Below are positions 32,278 through 40,867 of a DNA stretch of 59,105 nucleotides, piece by piece. This DNA comes from Nocardia lijiangensis NBRC 108240 (GTDB lineage: Bacteria; Actinomycetota; Actinomycetes; Mycobacteriales; Mycobacteriaceae): the NCBI RefSeq assembly GCF_001613045.1, contig NZ_BDBP01000069.1, positions 1 through 59,105 of the forward strand. The letters are read 5' to 3'. The position numbers and the translations under genes were made by a program. The first letter of the stretch is position 1. Every line of letters begins with the position of its first letter. The notes beneath the pieces were generated by a model. It made no database searches. It was not told the DNA's origin and saw only the letters and a list, made by a program, of their open reading frames with translations.

Positions 32278-33897
32278 ATGACCTTTCTGTCTCTTTCCGA
32301 TCTCACGTTCTCCTGGCCGGACGGCACCCCGGTGTTCGACAGCCTCGGCGCGGTGTTCCCGGCCGGGCACATCGGCTTGGTCGGCGTCAACGGCGCCGGG
32401 AAATCCACCCTGCTGCGGCTGATCGCGGGTGAGCTGACGCCCGCGCGCGGATCGGCCACGGTGGCCGGGCATCTCGGCTATCTGCGCCAGGACCTCGGGC
32501 TGGCCGACGGTCAGCGGGTCGACGCCGTGCTCGGCATCGATGCGGTGCGAAAGGCCTTGCACCGCATCGAATCCGGTGCGGGCGACGAGCGCGATTTCGA
32601 GACCGTCGGCGCCGCATGGGATGTCGAGGAGCGGGCCGTCGCGCTATTGGGCAGGCTCGGTCTGCACTACGTGGCGGATTCGGCCGAGGGGCTGGACCGC
32701 CGCCTGGACACGCTGTCCGGCGGCGAGACCGTCCTGCTCGGGCTGGTGGCCGAACTGCTCGCCGAACCGGACGTCCTGTTGCTCGACGAGCCGACCAACA
32801 ACTTGGATCACGTTGCGCGCGAACGCCTCTACGAGGTGATCGGGCAGTTCTCCGGGACGGTGCTCACGGTCAGCCACGATCGCGAACTGCTCGAGCGGAT
32901 GACCGCCATCGCGGAGCTGCGGACCGGCGAGCTGCGGCTGTTCGGCGGGAACTACAGCGACTACGAGCGCGTCGTCGAGGCCGAACAGCAGGCGGCGCGG
33001 TCCGCGGTGCGCGACGCACGCAACGATGTGCGCAGGCAGGCGCAGGAACTGGCGGAGACGCGCATCAAACTCGACCGCAGGCAGCGCTACGGCAAGAAGC
33101 AGGCCGACAACATGCCGAAGATCCTGGTCGGGGCGCGCAAGCGCGCGGCGCAGGTGTCGGCGGGCAAGCTGCGCAACACCCACATCGAGCGGCTGGACAC
33201 CGCCAAGGAACAGCTCCAGCAGGCGGAGGAACTGGTCCGCGACGACAAGGAGATCCGCATCGACCTGCCCGGCACCCGGCTCTACCCGGGGCAGGAGGTG
33301 CTCGCGCTGGACGAGGTGACGCTGGCCTGCGGGCCGACGGTGACGCTGCGGGTGTCGGGGCCCGAGCGGATCGCGCTCACCGGACGCAACGGGATCGGCA
33401 AATCGACGCTGCTGCGCCGGATCGCGGACGCACCGCCCACGGTGGCGTGGCGGATGCTGCCGCAACGGCTCGACCTGTTCGACGAGAGCCGCTCGGTGTT
33501 CGAGAACGTGTCCGCCGCCGCGCCGCACGCGACGCCGCTGCAGGTCCGTTCCCGCTTGGCGCGCTTTCTGTTTCGCGGCGGCGACGCCGACGTCGCGGCG
33601 GGCGCGCTGTCGGGCGGTGAGCGGTTGCGGGCCGCCCTCGCCATGCTCCTGCTGGCCGACCCGGCGCCGCGTCTGCTGCTGCTCGACGAGCCGACCAACA
33701 ACCTCGATCTGCCCAGCCTGCACCACCTGACCCAGGCGCTGGCCGGATTCGAGGGCGCGCTGATCGTGGTCAGCCACGACCCGCGTTTCCTCGACGACAT
33801 CGGGGTCACCCGGCGGCTCGAACTCACCGAGGACGGGCTGGTCGACGCCGACAGAATCGCCGGCGACGAGGCGCCGGAGCCGGATCCGGTGGTCTGA
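32278..33897 (+). CDS. ABC-F family ATPase (putative ribosome protection protein)
   Basis: This is a soluble 539-residue protein with two ABC domains and no membrane segments. Walker A motifs are GVNGAGKST and GRNGIGKST, both signatures read LSGGE, and both Walker B segments end LLLDEPTNNLD. The inter-domain linker (about 235-325) is basic and helical. ABC-F proteins bind the ribosomal E site; this single-start type is common among actinobacterial antibiotic-protection factors, and some are self-resistance genes in producers. It lies 1.4 kb downstream, in map terms, of the end of the hydrazine-type cluster, and a structured leader precedes it. Whether it gives resistance is inferred. Confidence 0.85.
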   Translation: MTFLSLSDLTFSWPDGTPVFDSLGAVFPAGHIGLVGVNGAGKSTLLRLIAGELTPARGSATVAGHLGYLRQDLGLADGQRVDAVLGIDAVRKALHRIESGAGDERDFETVGAAWDVEERAVALLGRLGLHYVADSAEGLDRRLDTLSGGETVLLGLVAELLAEPDVLLLDEPTNNLDHVARERLYEVIGQFSGTVLTVSHDRELLERMTAIAELRTGELRLFGGNYSDYERVVEAEQQAARSAVRDARNDVRRQAQELAETRIKLDRRQRYGKKQADNMPKILVGARKRAAQVSAGKLRNTHIERLDTAKEQLQQAEELVRDDKEIRIDLPGTRLYPGQEVLALDEVTLACGPTVTLRVSGPERIALTGRNGIGKSTLLRRIADAPPTVAWRMLPQRLDLFDESRSVFENVSAAAPHATPLQVRSRLARFLFRGGDADVAAGALSGGERLRAALAMLLLADPAPRLLLLDEPTNNLDLPSLHHLTQALAGFEGALIVVSHDPRFLDDIGVTRRLELTEDGLVDADRIAGDEAPEPDPVV

Positions 33898-34018
33898 CGT
33901 GCGCGCCTTGCGCGCAGGCGCTTCCGCCTGGCAATATGTCCGGGTCGTCCGATTCGGGATGAAAAGTACTGTCGGGCAGACGCTTCCGCGGCGCCCCGTA
34001 ATGAAGGGGGTCGACCCG

Positions 34019-34237
34019 GTGCAGTTCGCCCGACGCCTCGCCACCACGTTCTTCGCCGCCGCGGCCCTGGTCGCGCTGGGCTCCGCCGCCGCGGGAACGG
34101 CCCAGTCGGAGCCGTACTACAAGAACTGCGCCGAGGTCCGCGCCGCGGGCAAGGCCCCCCTGCACGAGGGCGAACCGGGCTACGCCGAGCACCTGGACCG
34201 CGACCGCGACGGCATCGCCTGCGAATCGAAGCGCTGA
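34019..34237 (+). CDS. Secreted excalibur-domain calcium-binding protein
   Basis: This is a 72-residue exported protein with a signal peptide (1-29, ending near AGTAQS-E) and a single excalibur domain. That domain has YYKNCAEVRAAGKAPLH, then LDRDRDGIACE, with the D-x-D-x-D-G calcium loop and two cysteines that form a disulfide. The GTG at 34019 is chosen because AAGGGGG (34004-34010) lies eight bases upstream; an ATG at 34001 would add six residues. The exact role is unknown. Confidence 0.85.
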   Translation: MQFARRLATTFFAAAALVALGSAAAGTAQSEPYYKNCAEVRAAGKAPLHEGEPGYAEHLDRDRDGIACESKR

Positions 34238-34305
34238 TCCCTGATCCGCAGGCCGGTCGTGGCGCCATCGCCGGACGGGGCGGCGGTAGCGAGGGAGGCG
34301 GGTCG

Positions 34306-34355
34306 GTGACGCTGGTGGAAGGTGGCACTTTCTGCCTGTCGAACCGACGTCGGAG
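34306..34355 (+). pseudogene. Remnant resembling the start of a glycogen-debranching-type glucosidase
   Basis: From the GTG at 34306 the sequence reads VTLVEGGTFCLS, which is very like the conserved N-terminus of actinobacterial amylo-alpha-1,6-glucosidase (GDE N-terminal domain). After about 14 residues the similarity is lost into Arg-rich low-complexity sequence. The rest of 34238-34503 shows no gene. It may be the stump of a deleted gene, or chance. Confidence 0.3.
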
Positions 34356-34491
34356 CGCGGCAAACCGCCGCGGGGACGGGCGCCGTCGGCCGGAGCCGAG
34401 GCGTCTTCGCCGGGCGAGCGATCTACAGCGAGCGAAGGCGCCCGATCGCGGCCGGGACGAGCGGCAGTGGTCCGAGCCGAGACGGCGGTCG

Positions 34492-34497
34492 TAGGAT
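34492..34497 (+). promoter_or_regulatory. -10 box of a leaderless methyltransferase gene
   Basis: TAGGAT ends six bases before the ATG at 34504, with no ribosome site. Confidence 0.6.
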
Positions 34498-34503
34498 CGG
34501 TGG

Positions 34504-35295
34504 ATGGCGGGCGAGCGACAATCCCGGTGGCTCGGCGCGGAGTACACGGAGACTTCCGCGCATCACCGCGCGGTGGACGAATGGTTCCTGACGCGGATCC
34601 GGCCCGAGCCGGAGGACACCGTCGTCGACCTCGGATGCGGTAGTGGTGAGTTCACCGCCGTTCTCGCCGAGTCGGTGCCACGCGGCCGCGTGATCGGGGT
34701 GGACGACGATCCGTCCATGCTCGCGGCAGCGGACCGGTTCTCGGCGCCGAACCTCGAGTTCGTGCGCGCCTCGGCCACCGAGTTCGATCGGCATCTCGAG
34801 CCGGGCGTCGCCGATCTGGTGGTGAGCCGGTCGATGCTGCACTGGCTCGCGGTCGCGGAGTATCCCGCGGTGTTCGCCGCGGTGTACCGGACGCTGCGAC
34901 CGGGCGGCTGGTTCCACTCCGAATCCGGCGGCGCGGGGAACACGGCGGGCCTGATGGCGCTGCTCGAGCGCATCGCGGTCGCCAACGAGCTGCGGCCGCC
35001 CGCGCCGTTTCCGGACGCCGGAACCGTGTTCGACATGCTCCGGACCACGGGGTTCGACATTCCGGCCGACGGCGTGCGCACGGTCGCCCAGCTGCGCCCG
35101 TTCACCCGCGCCCAGCTCGCCGACATGGTGCGCACGACGGCGTCCGTTTCCCTCACCCGCCAGGTCGATGGCCCCGACACCCATCACCTGGTCGACGAGC
35201 TCGTCGCGGCCACCGACGACCTGCTCCGCTCGGACGGCACCTACGACCAGACCTTCGTCCGCCTCGAAATCCTCGTCCGCCGCCCTTCGGAGTGA
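34504..35295 (+). CDS. Class I SAM-dependent methyltransferase
   Basis: This 263-residue protein has the Rossmann methyltransferase motifs: motif I VVDLGCGSGEF, an acidic GVDDDPSML, post-II SATEFDRH, motif IV ADLVVSRSMLHWL and RTLRPGGWFHSE. The substrate cannot be told. Its stop is 23 bases from the convergent end of the hydrazine-type operon, so it could be a tailoring enzyme for that product, but it is on the opposite strand with its own promoter. Confidence 0.85.
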   Translation: MAGERQSRWLGAEYTETSAHHRAVDEWFLTRIRPEPEDTVVDLGCGSGEFTAVLAESVPRGRVIGVDDDPSMLAAADRFSAPNLEFVRASATEFDRHLEPGVADLVVSRSMLHWLAVAEYPAVFAAVYRTLRPGGWFHSESGGAGNTAGLMALLERIAVANELRPPAPFPDAGTVFDMLRTTGFDIPADGVRTVAQLRPFTRAQLADMVRTTASVSLTRQVDGPDTHHLVDELVAATDDLLRSDGTYDQTFVRLEILVRRPSE

Positions 35296-35318
35296 ACCGG
35301 CACTTCGTCGACCGGCGC

Positions 35319-36497
35319 TCAGCTCACCAGGCCGAGGCACAGCTTGAACGACGGCGTGCCGCCCATCAGGTACGCGCCCGCGGACTGCAGGATGCGGTCC
35401 TGGGCGACGATGTGCTGGCACATGGTGTTGGTGTCGCGCAACCAGCGATCCAGCGGCGACGGCCGGTAGATGGAGGCCGTCTGACGCAGGTCGTAGAGGC
35501 GGCCGACGATGGTGCGGGCGGTGCGGAAGGCGTGCAGGCGGGAGAGGGGCAGTGCGGCGCGCTCGGTCGGAGTGAACTCATCGAGTGTGCCTCCCGCGCC
35601 GAGGATTTCCCACTGGCGCCGCAGCGCCGCGTAGACGCCGGAACGGGCGGCGTGCAGGTCGGCCTCGCATTCGGCGATGGTCACCTGGACGCGGTAATCG
35701 TCGGCCTTGGCGGCGGATTCGGCGCGCGCGTAGTCGAGCGCGGCGCGCGCGACGCCCAACGGAACGGCGGGCATGTTGCGCATGTGCACCTCGGGCTGGC
35801 CGAGCGGCCCGAAACCGTGTCGCACGGAAGCGAACTCGAGCGTGTGCTCCTCGGGAACGAACACCTCGGCGATGCGGTAGTCGCAGCTGCCGCTGCCCGC
35901 CAGGCCCGTGGTGTGCCAGGTGTCGACGATCTCCACCTGCGCGCGCGGCACCATGAACAGCCGCGAATCCGGTGCGCCCGAGGCGTCGCGTTCGGGCTCG
36001 CCGTCGCGAACGACGAACGCGCCGGACACCACCCAGTCGGCGTGGGTGATGCCGCTGCCGAACTGCCAGCGGCCGCTGAGCCGGAACCCGCCGGGGACGC
36101 GCTCGGCGCGGCCGGTCGGGAACAGCAGGCCCGCGGTCACCATGTCCAGGCTCGGGAACATCTCCTTGGCGACCGTCTCGTCCAGGAACCGGGCGTAGAG
36201 GCCGGTGTCGGAGCCGATCATGGCGCACCAGCCGACCGAGGCGTCGCCGTAGGCCAGCGCCTCGACCACCTCGGTCTGCTCGATCGAGGTGAGTTCGGGC
36301 CCGCCCCAGTCGCGGGCGAACGCCATACGGAAGACGCCCGCGTCGCGCAGCAGCTCGACGATATCGCCGGGCAGGCGGCGGGCGGCCTCGATCTCCTCGG
36401 CGCGCTCGCGCAGCTGCGGCGCCAGCGCCTGGGCGCGGGCCAGGATCTCGGCGCCGGAGCCGAGCGGTGAGGTGCGGGGTTCGTCGACGAGGGTCAT
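35319..36497 (-). CDS. Acyl-CoA-dehydrogenase-fold flavin monooxygenase/oxidase
   Basis: The 392-residue protein has the acyl-CoA dehydrogenase fold: a helical N-terminus (RLPGDIVELLRDAGVFRMAF), GSGITHADWVVSGAF in the middle domain and a C-terminal helical bundle. It matches the HsaA/group D monooxygenase branch better than true dehydrogenases; it lacks an obvious catalytic Glu. Relatives include enzymes that oxidise nitrogen of amino sugars. Last gene of the nine-gene operon; ATG 36497 overlaps the upstream stop and AAGGAG lies nearby. In this context it may oxidise a hydrazine or amine nitrogen; this is inference. Confidence 0.75.
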   Translation of the reverse strand: MTLVDEPRTSPLGSGAEILARAQALAPQLRERAEEIEAARRLPGDIVELLRDAGVFRMAFARDWGGPELTSIEQTEVVEALAYGDASVGWCAMIGSDTGLYARFLDETVAKEMFPSLDMVTAGLLFPTGRAERVPGGFRLSGRWQFGSGITHADWVVSGAFVVRDGEPERDASGAPDSRLFMVPRAQVEIVDTWHTTGLAGSGSCDYRIAEVFVPEEHTLEFASVRHGFGPLGQPEVHMRNMPAVPLGVARAALDYARAESAAKADDYRVQVTIAECEADLHAARSGVYAALRRQWEILGAGGTLDEFTPTERAALPLSRLHAFRTARTIVGRLYDLRQTASIYRPSPLDRWLRDTNTMCQHIVAQDRILQSAGAYLMGGTPSFKLCLGLVS

Positions 36498-37867
36498 CCT
36501 CGGATCTCCTTGCTGAGCGGGGTGATCGCCTGGGGGAAACGGAAGAAGCCGTCCGGGTCGTACCGGTGCTTCAGCCGCGCCAGGCGGGGGTGGTTCGGTC
36601 CGTAGTAGGCGGACAGGTCGGTGAGGGCGGGGTCGGTGAAGTTCACGTACGCGGCGTCGGTGGCGTATCGGCCCATCTCCTCGTAGAGGCCGTCGAGCCA
36701 TTCGAGGTTGCACCACACCGTCTGCGCCGAATCGGTGTCGCTCCACGAGGTGTCCATGGAAACGAGGAACAGCGTGTCGCGGTGCGGGAAGGCGGTGTCG
36801 CCGACGGGGATTCGGTTGATCGCGCCGCCCCAGGTGAACAGCGCGACCCCGGCGCCGTCGGGATTGGCGCTGCCCGGCCAGTGATCGACGGCATCGATCA
36901 CGACGTCGATTCCGGCCTCGGTCAGCGGTTTCGGCGTGCACCTGGTGCGCACCGCGAAGGGGTCGCCGGAGGTCTCGTGGTGCAGGAAGTCCTTGGCCTG
37001 CCAGTAGTCGCGATCGGCGATGTCCACCCGGTGCGGCGTGGCGGTCGCGAGCGCGGGTTCGAGCAGTTCGCGCAATTCCGATGCGGGACCGAGGTGTTGG
37101 CCGATCACCGAGACCACGCCGGATGCGTCGCCCGCGCGGCTCGCGCCGATGCGCGCCGCGAACTCGTCGGGCGCGGCCGCCATGATCTCCTGCATGACCG
37201 CGAGCACGCGCCGCGCGTCGCTCCACTCCCACAGCAGCAGGCAGGTCGAGCTGAGGACGATGGGGCGGGCCTGGAACGTGAACGACGTGTTCACCCCGAG
37301 GTTTCCGCCGCCGCCACCGCGGCAGGCCCAGAACAGGTCGGCGTTCTCGCGCGCGTTGCAGCGCAGCGTGGTGCCGTCGGCCAGCACGATCTCGGTCTCC
37401 ACCAACGCGTCCGCGGTGAGCCCGAACGCGCGCGACACCGCGGCCACGCCGCCGCCGAGCACCAGCCCGCCGATGCCGACCTGATTCGAATTGCCCAGCG
37501 GCACAGCAAGATCGTGCTGCTGCAACGCGGCGTACACCGCACCGTTGGTGGCGCCGCCGCCGACGGTCACCAGCCCGTTCGCCGCGTCGACCCGCACGTC
37601 GCCCAGGCCACGCAGGTCGAGCACCAGCCCGGTGCCGACCGAATGACCCGCGTAGCTGTGCCCGCCGCCGCGCGCCACCAGCGGCACGTCTTCCTCGCGC
37701 GCCCAGCGAATGGCGCGCGCCACGTCGGCTGTGTCGCGCACCGATAGCACCGCGCTGGGCTGGATGTCGGCGTAGCGCTTGTTGAACGGGACGCTGGCCG
37801 CCCCGAAGCCGTCGTCGCCGGGGTAGCGCACCGTCCCCGCGCCGAGGTGATCCAGACTCGCGATCAT
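36494..37867 (-). CDS. Berberine-bridge-enzyme-like FAD oxidoreductase
   Basis: This is a 457-residue FAD_binding_4/BBE protein. GGGHSYAGHS has the histidine (about residue 70) that attaches FAD covalently. The second attachment site of bicovalent BBE enzymes, a cysteine in the loop before VGIGG, is absent here (the loop reads GNSNQVGIGG). The C-terminal BBE segment YYGPNHPRLARLKHRYDPDGFF is complete. Such oxidases often close rings or form double bonds in natural products. It overlaps genes on both sides by four bases within the operon. Confidence 0.85.
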   Translation of the reverse strand: MIASLDHLGAGTVRYPGDDGFGAASVPFNKRYADIQPSAVLSVRDTADVARAIRWAREEDVPLVARGGGHSYAGHSVGTGLVLDLRGLGDVRVDAANGLVTVGGGATNGAVYAALQQHDLAVPLGNSNQVGIGGLVLGGGVAAVSRAFGLTADALVETEIVLADGTTLRCNARENADLFWACRGGGGGNLGVNTSFTFQARPIVLSSTCLLLWEWSDARRVLAVMQEIMAAAPDEFAARIGASRAGDASGVVSVIGQHLGPASELRELLEPALATATPHRVDIADRDYWQAKDFLHHETSGDPFAVRTRCTPKPLTEAGIDVVIDAVDHWPGSANPDGAGVALFTWGGAINRIPVGDTAFPHRDTLFLVSMDTSWSDTDSAQTVWCNLEWLDGLYEEMGRYATDAAYVNFTDPALTDLSAYYGPNHPRLARLKHRYDPDGFFRFPQAITPLSKEIRG

Positions 37868-38190
37868 CGGCCTACCTCTGCCGAGGTCGCGCGGCCGTAA
37901 CCGTCGAAGGCGGCGAAGTCCGGCGTACCGCGTCCGATCGCCGCCCAGCGACGACCGGACCCGCGGCTCGCCGCAGCCGACCGATCCGCGTCATCGATTC
38001 CATTGCCGGACAGAGTGACTCGTCGAGCCGTATGGGCCGTGGTTCGTTCCGCCTGATCCATCGCAGCCCGCCATACCGAGGCGGGGCTCTCGTCGATCGT
38101 GTTGCCAGGCAATGCCGACGCCCGGTCTTCCTCGACGCGGGCGGACTCATCCCACGGTCGCGCCCCGAACCTTCGCAGCAGCCGGTTCAT
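37864..38190 (-). CDS. 108-residue unknown protein in the hydrazine-type operon
   Basis: No family was recognised. The ORF overlaps its upstream neighbour's stop and the oxidase's start by four bases each, so it is translated with them. The product is polar, rich in Ala, Arg, Asp, Ser and Gly, without cysteine or membrane segment. Two segments resemble each other: ALPGNTIDES (near residue 27) and LSGNGIDDAD (near residue 60). The C-terminus contains Phe-Asp-Gly-Tyr-Gly-Arg. It could be a precursor or carrier peptide acted on by the ATP-grasp enzyme, a small structural subunit, or a degenerate gene. Nothing visible decides between them. Confidence 0.6.
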   Translation of the reverse strand: MNRLLRRFGARPWDESARVEEDRASALPGNTIDESPASVWRAAMDQAERTTAHTARRVTLSGNGIDDADRSAAASRGSGRRWAAIGRGTPDFAAFDGYGRATSAEVGR

Positions 38191-38510
38191 CGGATCTCCT
38201 CCAGGTAGGAGATCCCGCTGCTCGGGTTGGCCCCGTAGCGTTCCCATTCCTCGCGCAGCCGCAGCGGGCCGCCGTCGGAGGGTTCGGGCTCCGAACGCGT
38301 GAAGCCCGAAACGATATCGCCGCCGTGCAGCACCATCGTGTAGGCCAGGTGCAGCACCCCATCGGCGTCGCACAGGCCGTTGAGCGCGCCGCGGCGCACC
38401 TTGCCGCCCGCGAAGACCGCCCACACCAGATCGCCGCGCTGGTGGTACCGCGCGACGACCCCGTCGTCGCTGTCCGGGTTACGGAACCGGCGGCCGTCGT
38501 AATCGATCAT
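38187..38510 (-). CDS. Small protein of the actinobacterial 'N-acetylglutamate synthase-like' label
   Basis: This 107-residue protein has IDYDGRRFRN at the start, YHQRGDLVWAVFAGGKVRRG in the middle and a C-terminal EEWERYGANPSSGISYLEE. I recall this pattern from short actinobacterial proteins labelled N-acetylglutamate synthase by automatic annotation. No acetyltransferase motif is visible and the label is probably wrong. The GG-K-VRRG repeats look like a beta-sheet repeat fold. Four-base overlaps on both sides place it firmly in the operon. Confidence 0.65.
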   Translation of the reverse strand: MIDYDGRRFRNPDSDDGVVARYHQRGDLVWAVFAGGKVRRGALNGLCDADGVLHLAYTMVLHGGDIVSGFTRSEPEPSDGGPLRLREEWERYGANPSSGISYLEEIR

Positions 38511-39805
38511 TTGTCGGCGTCCAGGAGTCCGGCGGGCAGGGTGAACGCGGAGCCGGGCGCGAGCGGTTCCAGCGGATCGCCGACCAGTTCGACCGAAGCG
38601 CTTGCCGCCTTGAGCAATTCGGTGCAGCGCGGGGCGTCGGCGGCCTCGCACACGACGAACGAATGCCGGGCGATGTAGCCGCCGGGCGGCAGCCGCAGCT
38701 CGGCGCCGGGCTCCACCATCGCGGCGGCGGTGACGAGACCGGGCGCGTGCTCGGGCACCGTCACCGAGCGCACCAGGGTGTCGCGTTCGGGGTAGCCGAA
38801 CCGAATGCCCGCCGCGGCCTTGCGGGTCGGGCCGGTCGAGGGCCGGTGGCCGGTGGCGACGTCGACCAGCACCTCGCCGGGGTCGATGCCGGTGGCGATC
38901 TTGCCGAGGAATGGGATCAGGTCGCCGCCGAGGCGGCCGTTGACCTCGATGATGAGCGGGCCGCGCGCGGTCAATCGCACCTCCGAGTGCGTGATGCCGT
39001 TCTCCACCCCGAGTTCGCGGTGCGCGGCGGCCAGCGTGCCGATCAGGGTCTCGTCGTCCAGCAGCGGGTCGGCCGCGTCGACGAGGTGACCGAGCTCCTC
39101 GAAGTAGGGCTCCAACCCGGTTCGCTTGCGCGCCAGGAACATCGGCAGGTACTCGCCCTTGTAGACGGCGGCGTCGATGCTGATCTCCGGTCCGACCGCG
39201 AACTCCTCCACGATCGCGGTGCCGCGGAACGGCTCGTCGCCGATGGTGCTCGCGCCGGTGGCGGTGGCGAAGGCGGCGTCGAGTTCGGTGCGGTCGGCGG
39301 CCAGCACCACGCCCATGCTCGCGCCGAGCGCCTGCGGCTTCACCACTACCGGATAGCCGATGCGGTCGGCGGCCGCCCGCGCCTGCTCGAGCGTGCCGGT
39401 GAGCTCGAAACGGGGCTGGACGAGGCCGGCGTTGGTGAGCACCGAGCGGGTCCGGTTCTTGTCGCGGCAGCCGCGCACCCCGGTGGCGGTGAGCCCGGGC
39501 ACACCGAACTCGTCGGCCATGTCGGCGGCGGGCTGGACCAGCGGCTCGTCCCAGCACAGCACGCCGACCACCCGTCTGCGGGCGGCGACCTTGCGCGCCT
39601 CGGCGGCCAGGAGGGCGTGATCGAAGACGTTGGCGACCACGATCTCGTCGAAATAGGCGTGCTGCCAGGTGGGTTCGATGTTGTTGAGCAGCACCAGGTC
39701 CAGGCCGCGGGAGCGGGCCCGCGCCGTGACCGAGCGCACCAGGTATTCCCGGTAGAGGCGCAGTCCGCTGCCGATCACCAGCAGTACGTCGTTGGTGGGG
39801 GTCAT
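38507..39805 (-). CDS. ATP-grasp carboxylate-amine ligase
   Basis: This is a 432-residue ATP-grasp enzyme of the L-amino-acid ligase/biotin-carboxylase-like type, not the RimK type used in RiPPs. It has an N-terminal Rossmann-like domain (to about 110), then YPVVVKPQALGASMGV (ATP lysine and glycine-rich loop), IVEEFAVGPEISIDAAV and GPLIIEVNGRLGGDLIPFL, where Glu and Asn bind magnesium. It should activate a carboxylate as acyl phosphate and join it to an amine or hydrazine. The ATG at 39805 has AAAGGA six bases upstream; an ATG at 39823 lacks a site. Confidence 0.88.
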   Translation of the reverse strand: MTPTNDVLLVIGSGLRLYREYLVRSVTARARSRGLDLVLLNNIEPTWQHAYFDEIVVANVFDHALLAAEARKVAARRRVVGVLCWDEPLVQPAADMADEFGVPGLTATGVRGCRDKNRTRSVLTNAGLVQPRFELTGTLEQARAAADRIGYPVVVKPQALGASMGVVLAADRTELDAAFATATGASTIGDEPFRGTAIVEEFAVGPEISIDAAVYKGEYLPMFLARKRTGLEPYFEELGHLVDAADPLLDDETLIGTLAAAHRELGVENGITHSEVRLTARGPLIIEVNGRLGGDLIPFLGKIATGIDPGEVLVDVATGHRPSTGPTRKAAAGIRFGYPERDTLVRSVTVPEHAPGLVTAAAMVEPGAELRLPPGGYIARHSFVVCEAADAPRCTELLKAASASVELVGDPLEPLAPGSAFTLPAGLLDADK

Positions 39806-39822
39806 GGTTGTTCCTTTGCGCA

Positions 39823-40866
39823 TCAGGCGGCCGGTCGGGCGGCCGCAAGCTCTACGAGGTGGTCGGCGACCAGCGGGGCGGTGCGGAACCCGTCGCCGCC
39901 GGTGGCGGCGCGGGCCACGACCGCGGGTCCCGGCCGGGCGAGGGTGGCGCCGCCGGTCGCGGCGTCGACGGTGTAGTGGCACTGCTTGACCGCGGCGATC
40001 CGGTACCGGTGCGCGTCGGTGAGCACTCGAGTCACGTAGTCCGTTGCCGCACCGAGGCTTTCGGCGTCCTCGCCGAGGTTCTCGACGATGCGGCACAGCC
40101 GCGAGGAGCTGAGCTTGAGCAGGGTGCCCGCCCCGGGCGGCATGAGCCAGCCGGTGCCGTCCGCGCCGATCCGCCCGGCGCTGGGCGCCTGCTCCCACCA
40201 CGCGGCCAGATCCGCGGGCGGTCGCAGGTAGACGGTGGTCTGCCGGTGCAGCACCGTCGGCACGTCGACGAGTTCGCCCGTCCACGCCCCGGTCGCCAGC
40301 AGCACCAGATCACCGGTGAGCCGGGTGCCGTCGCGCAACCGGAGCCGGGCGGCGTCGGTGTCCACGTCGACCACCTGCCGCCAAGGCAGCAAGGTAACCG
40401 CGGGGTGCGCGCGCAGCCAGCGGGCGGCGGCGTGCAGCACCCGTTCGGCGAGCAGCACACCGGCATCGGCCTCCAGCAGCCCCCAGTGACCCGCGGGAAA
40501 TACGATGTGCGGCAGCGCCTTCGGCTCCACCACGGTCACGGGAAGTCCGCCGCGGTGGGCCACGTCCACCACGGCGTCGATCGAGGCGGCGGGCCAGCCG
40601 GTGACCACGCCGATACGCCGGTAGAAGTGGCCGCCAAGCAGCGCTTGCAGCCGCAGCCAGCGCCGGTGCAGCGCCGCCGCGGCGGCGGTGGCGCCCGGGT
40701 CGCCGGGGCTCAGCGCCCGCACGGCCCGGTGGTGATCGAACGAACTCGACGCCGGGTTCGGGATCGGGCCCCGATCCACCACCGTGACCCGGTGCCCGGC
40801 CCGCGCGCAGCGCACGGCCGCGATCAGGCCGGTGACACCGGCGCCCGCGATGACGACGTCGGTCAT
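39823..40866 (-). CDS. D-amino-acid-oxidase-like FAD oxidoreductase (Spb39-like)
   Basis: This is a 347-residue DAO-superfamily flavoenzyme. FAD binding is shown by VIAGAGVTGLIAAVRCARAG at the N-terminus, LLATGAWTGELV in the middle, and ATGGDGFRTAPLVADHLVEL at the end. It follows directly after the MetRS-like gene (one base between TGA and ATG). In the s56-p1 hydrazine pathway a gene of this type (Spb39) oxidatively splits the lysine-amino-acid hydrazine, releasing a hydrazino acid and 2-aminoadipate semialdehyde. That role is proposed here from the context. Confidence 0.8.
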   Translation of the reverse strand: MTDVVIAGAGVTGLIAAVRCARAGHRVTVVDRGPIPNPASSSFDHHRAVRALSPGDPGATAAAAALHRRWLRLQALLGGHFYRRIGVVTGWPAASIDAVVDVAHRGGLPVTVVEPKALPHIVFPAGHWGLLEADAGVLLAERVLHAAARWLRAHPAVTLLPWRQVVDVDTDAARLRLRDGTRLTGDLVLLATGAWTGELVDVPTVLHRQTTVYLRPPADLAAWWEQAPSAGRIGADGTGWLMPPGAGTLLKLSSSRLCRIVENLGEDAESLGAATDYVTRVLTDAHRYRIAAVKQCHYTVDAATGGATLARPGPAVVARAATGGDGFRTAPLVADHLVELAAARPAA

Positions 40867-40867
40867 G

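Noticed and set aside
33915..33930. Hairpin CAGGCG/CGCCTG as ABC-F terminator
   Set aside because: Short stem without a T-tract; not strong enough to call.
32644..34047. Long minus-strand frame opposite the ABC-F gene
   Set aside because: Shadow of a strong coding sequence with two Walker motifs on the plus strand.
37864..39805. Classical ATP-grasp RiPP cluster (graspetide)
   Set aside because: The ATP-grasp enzyme is of the amino-acid-ligase type, not RimK-like, and the small protein lacks the usual repeated Thr/Glu core. A peptide role is kept only as a possibility.
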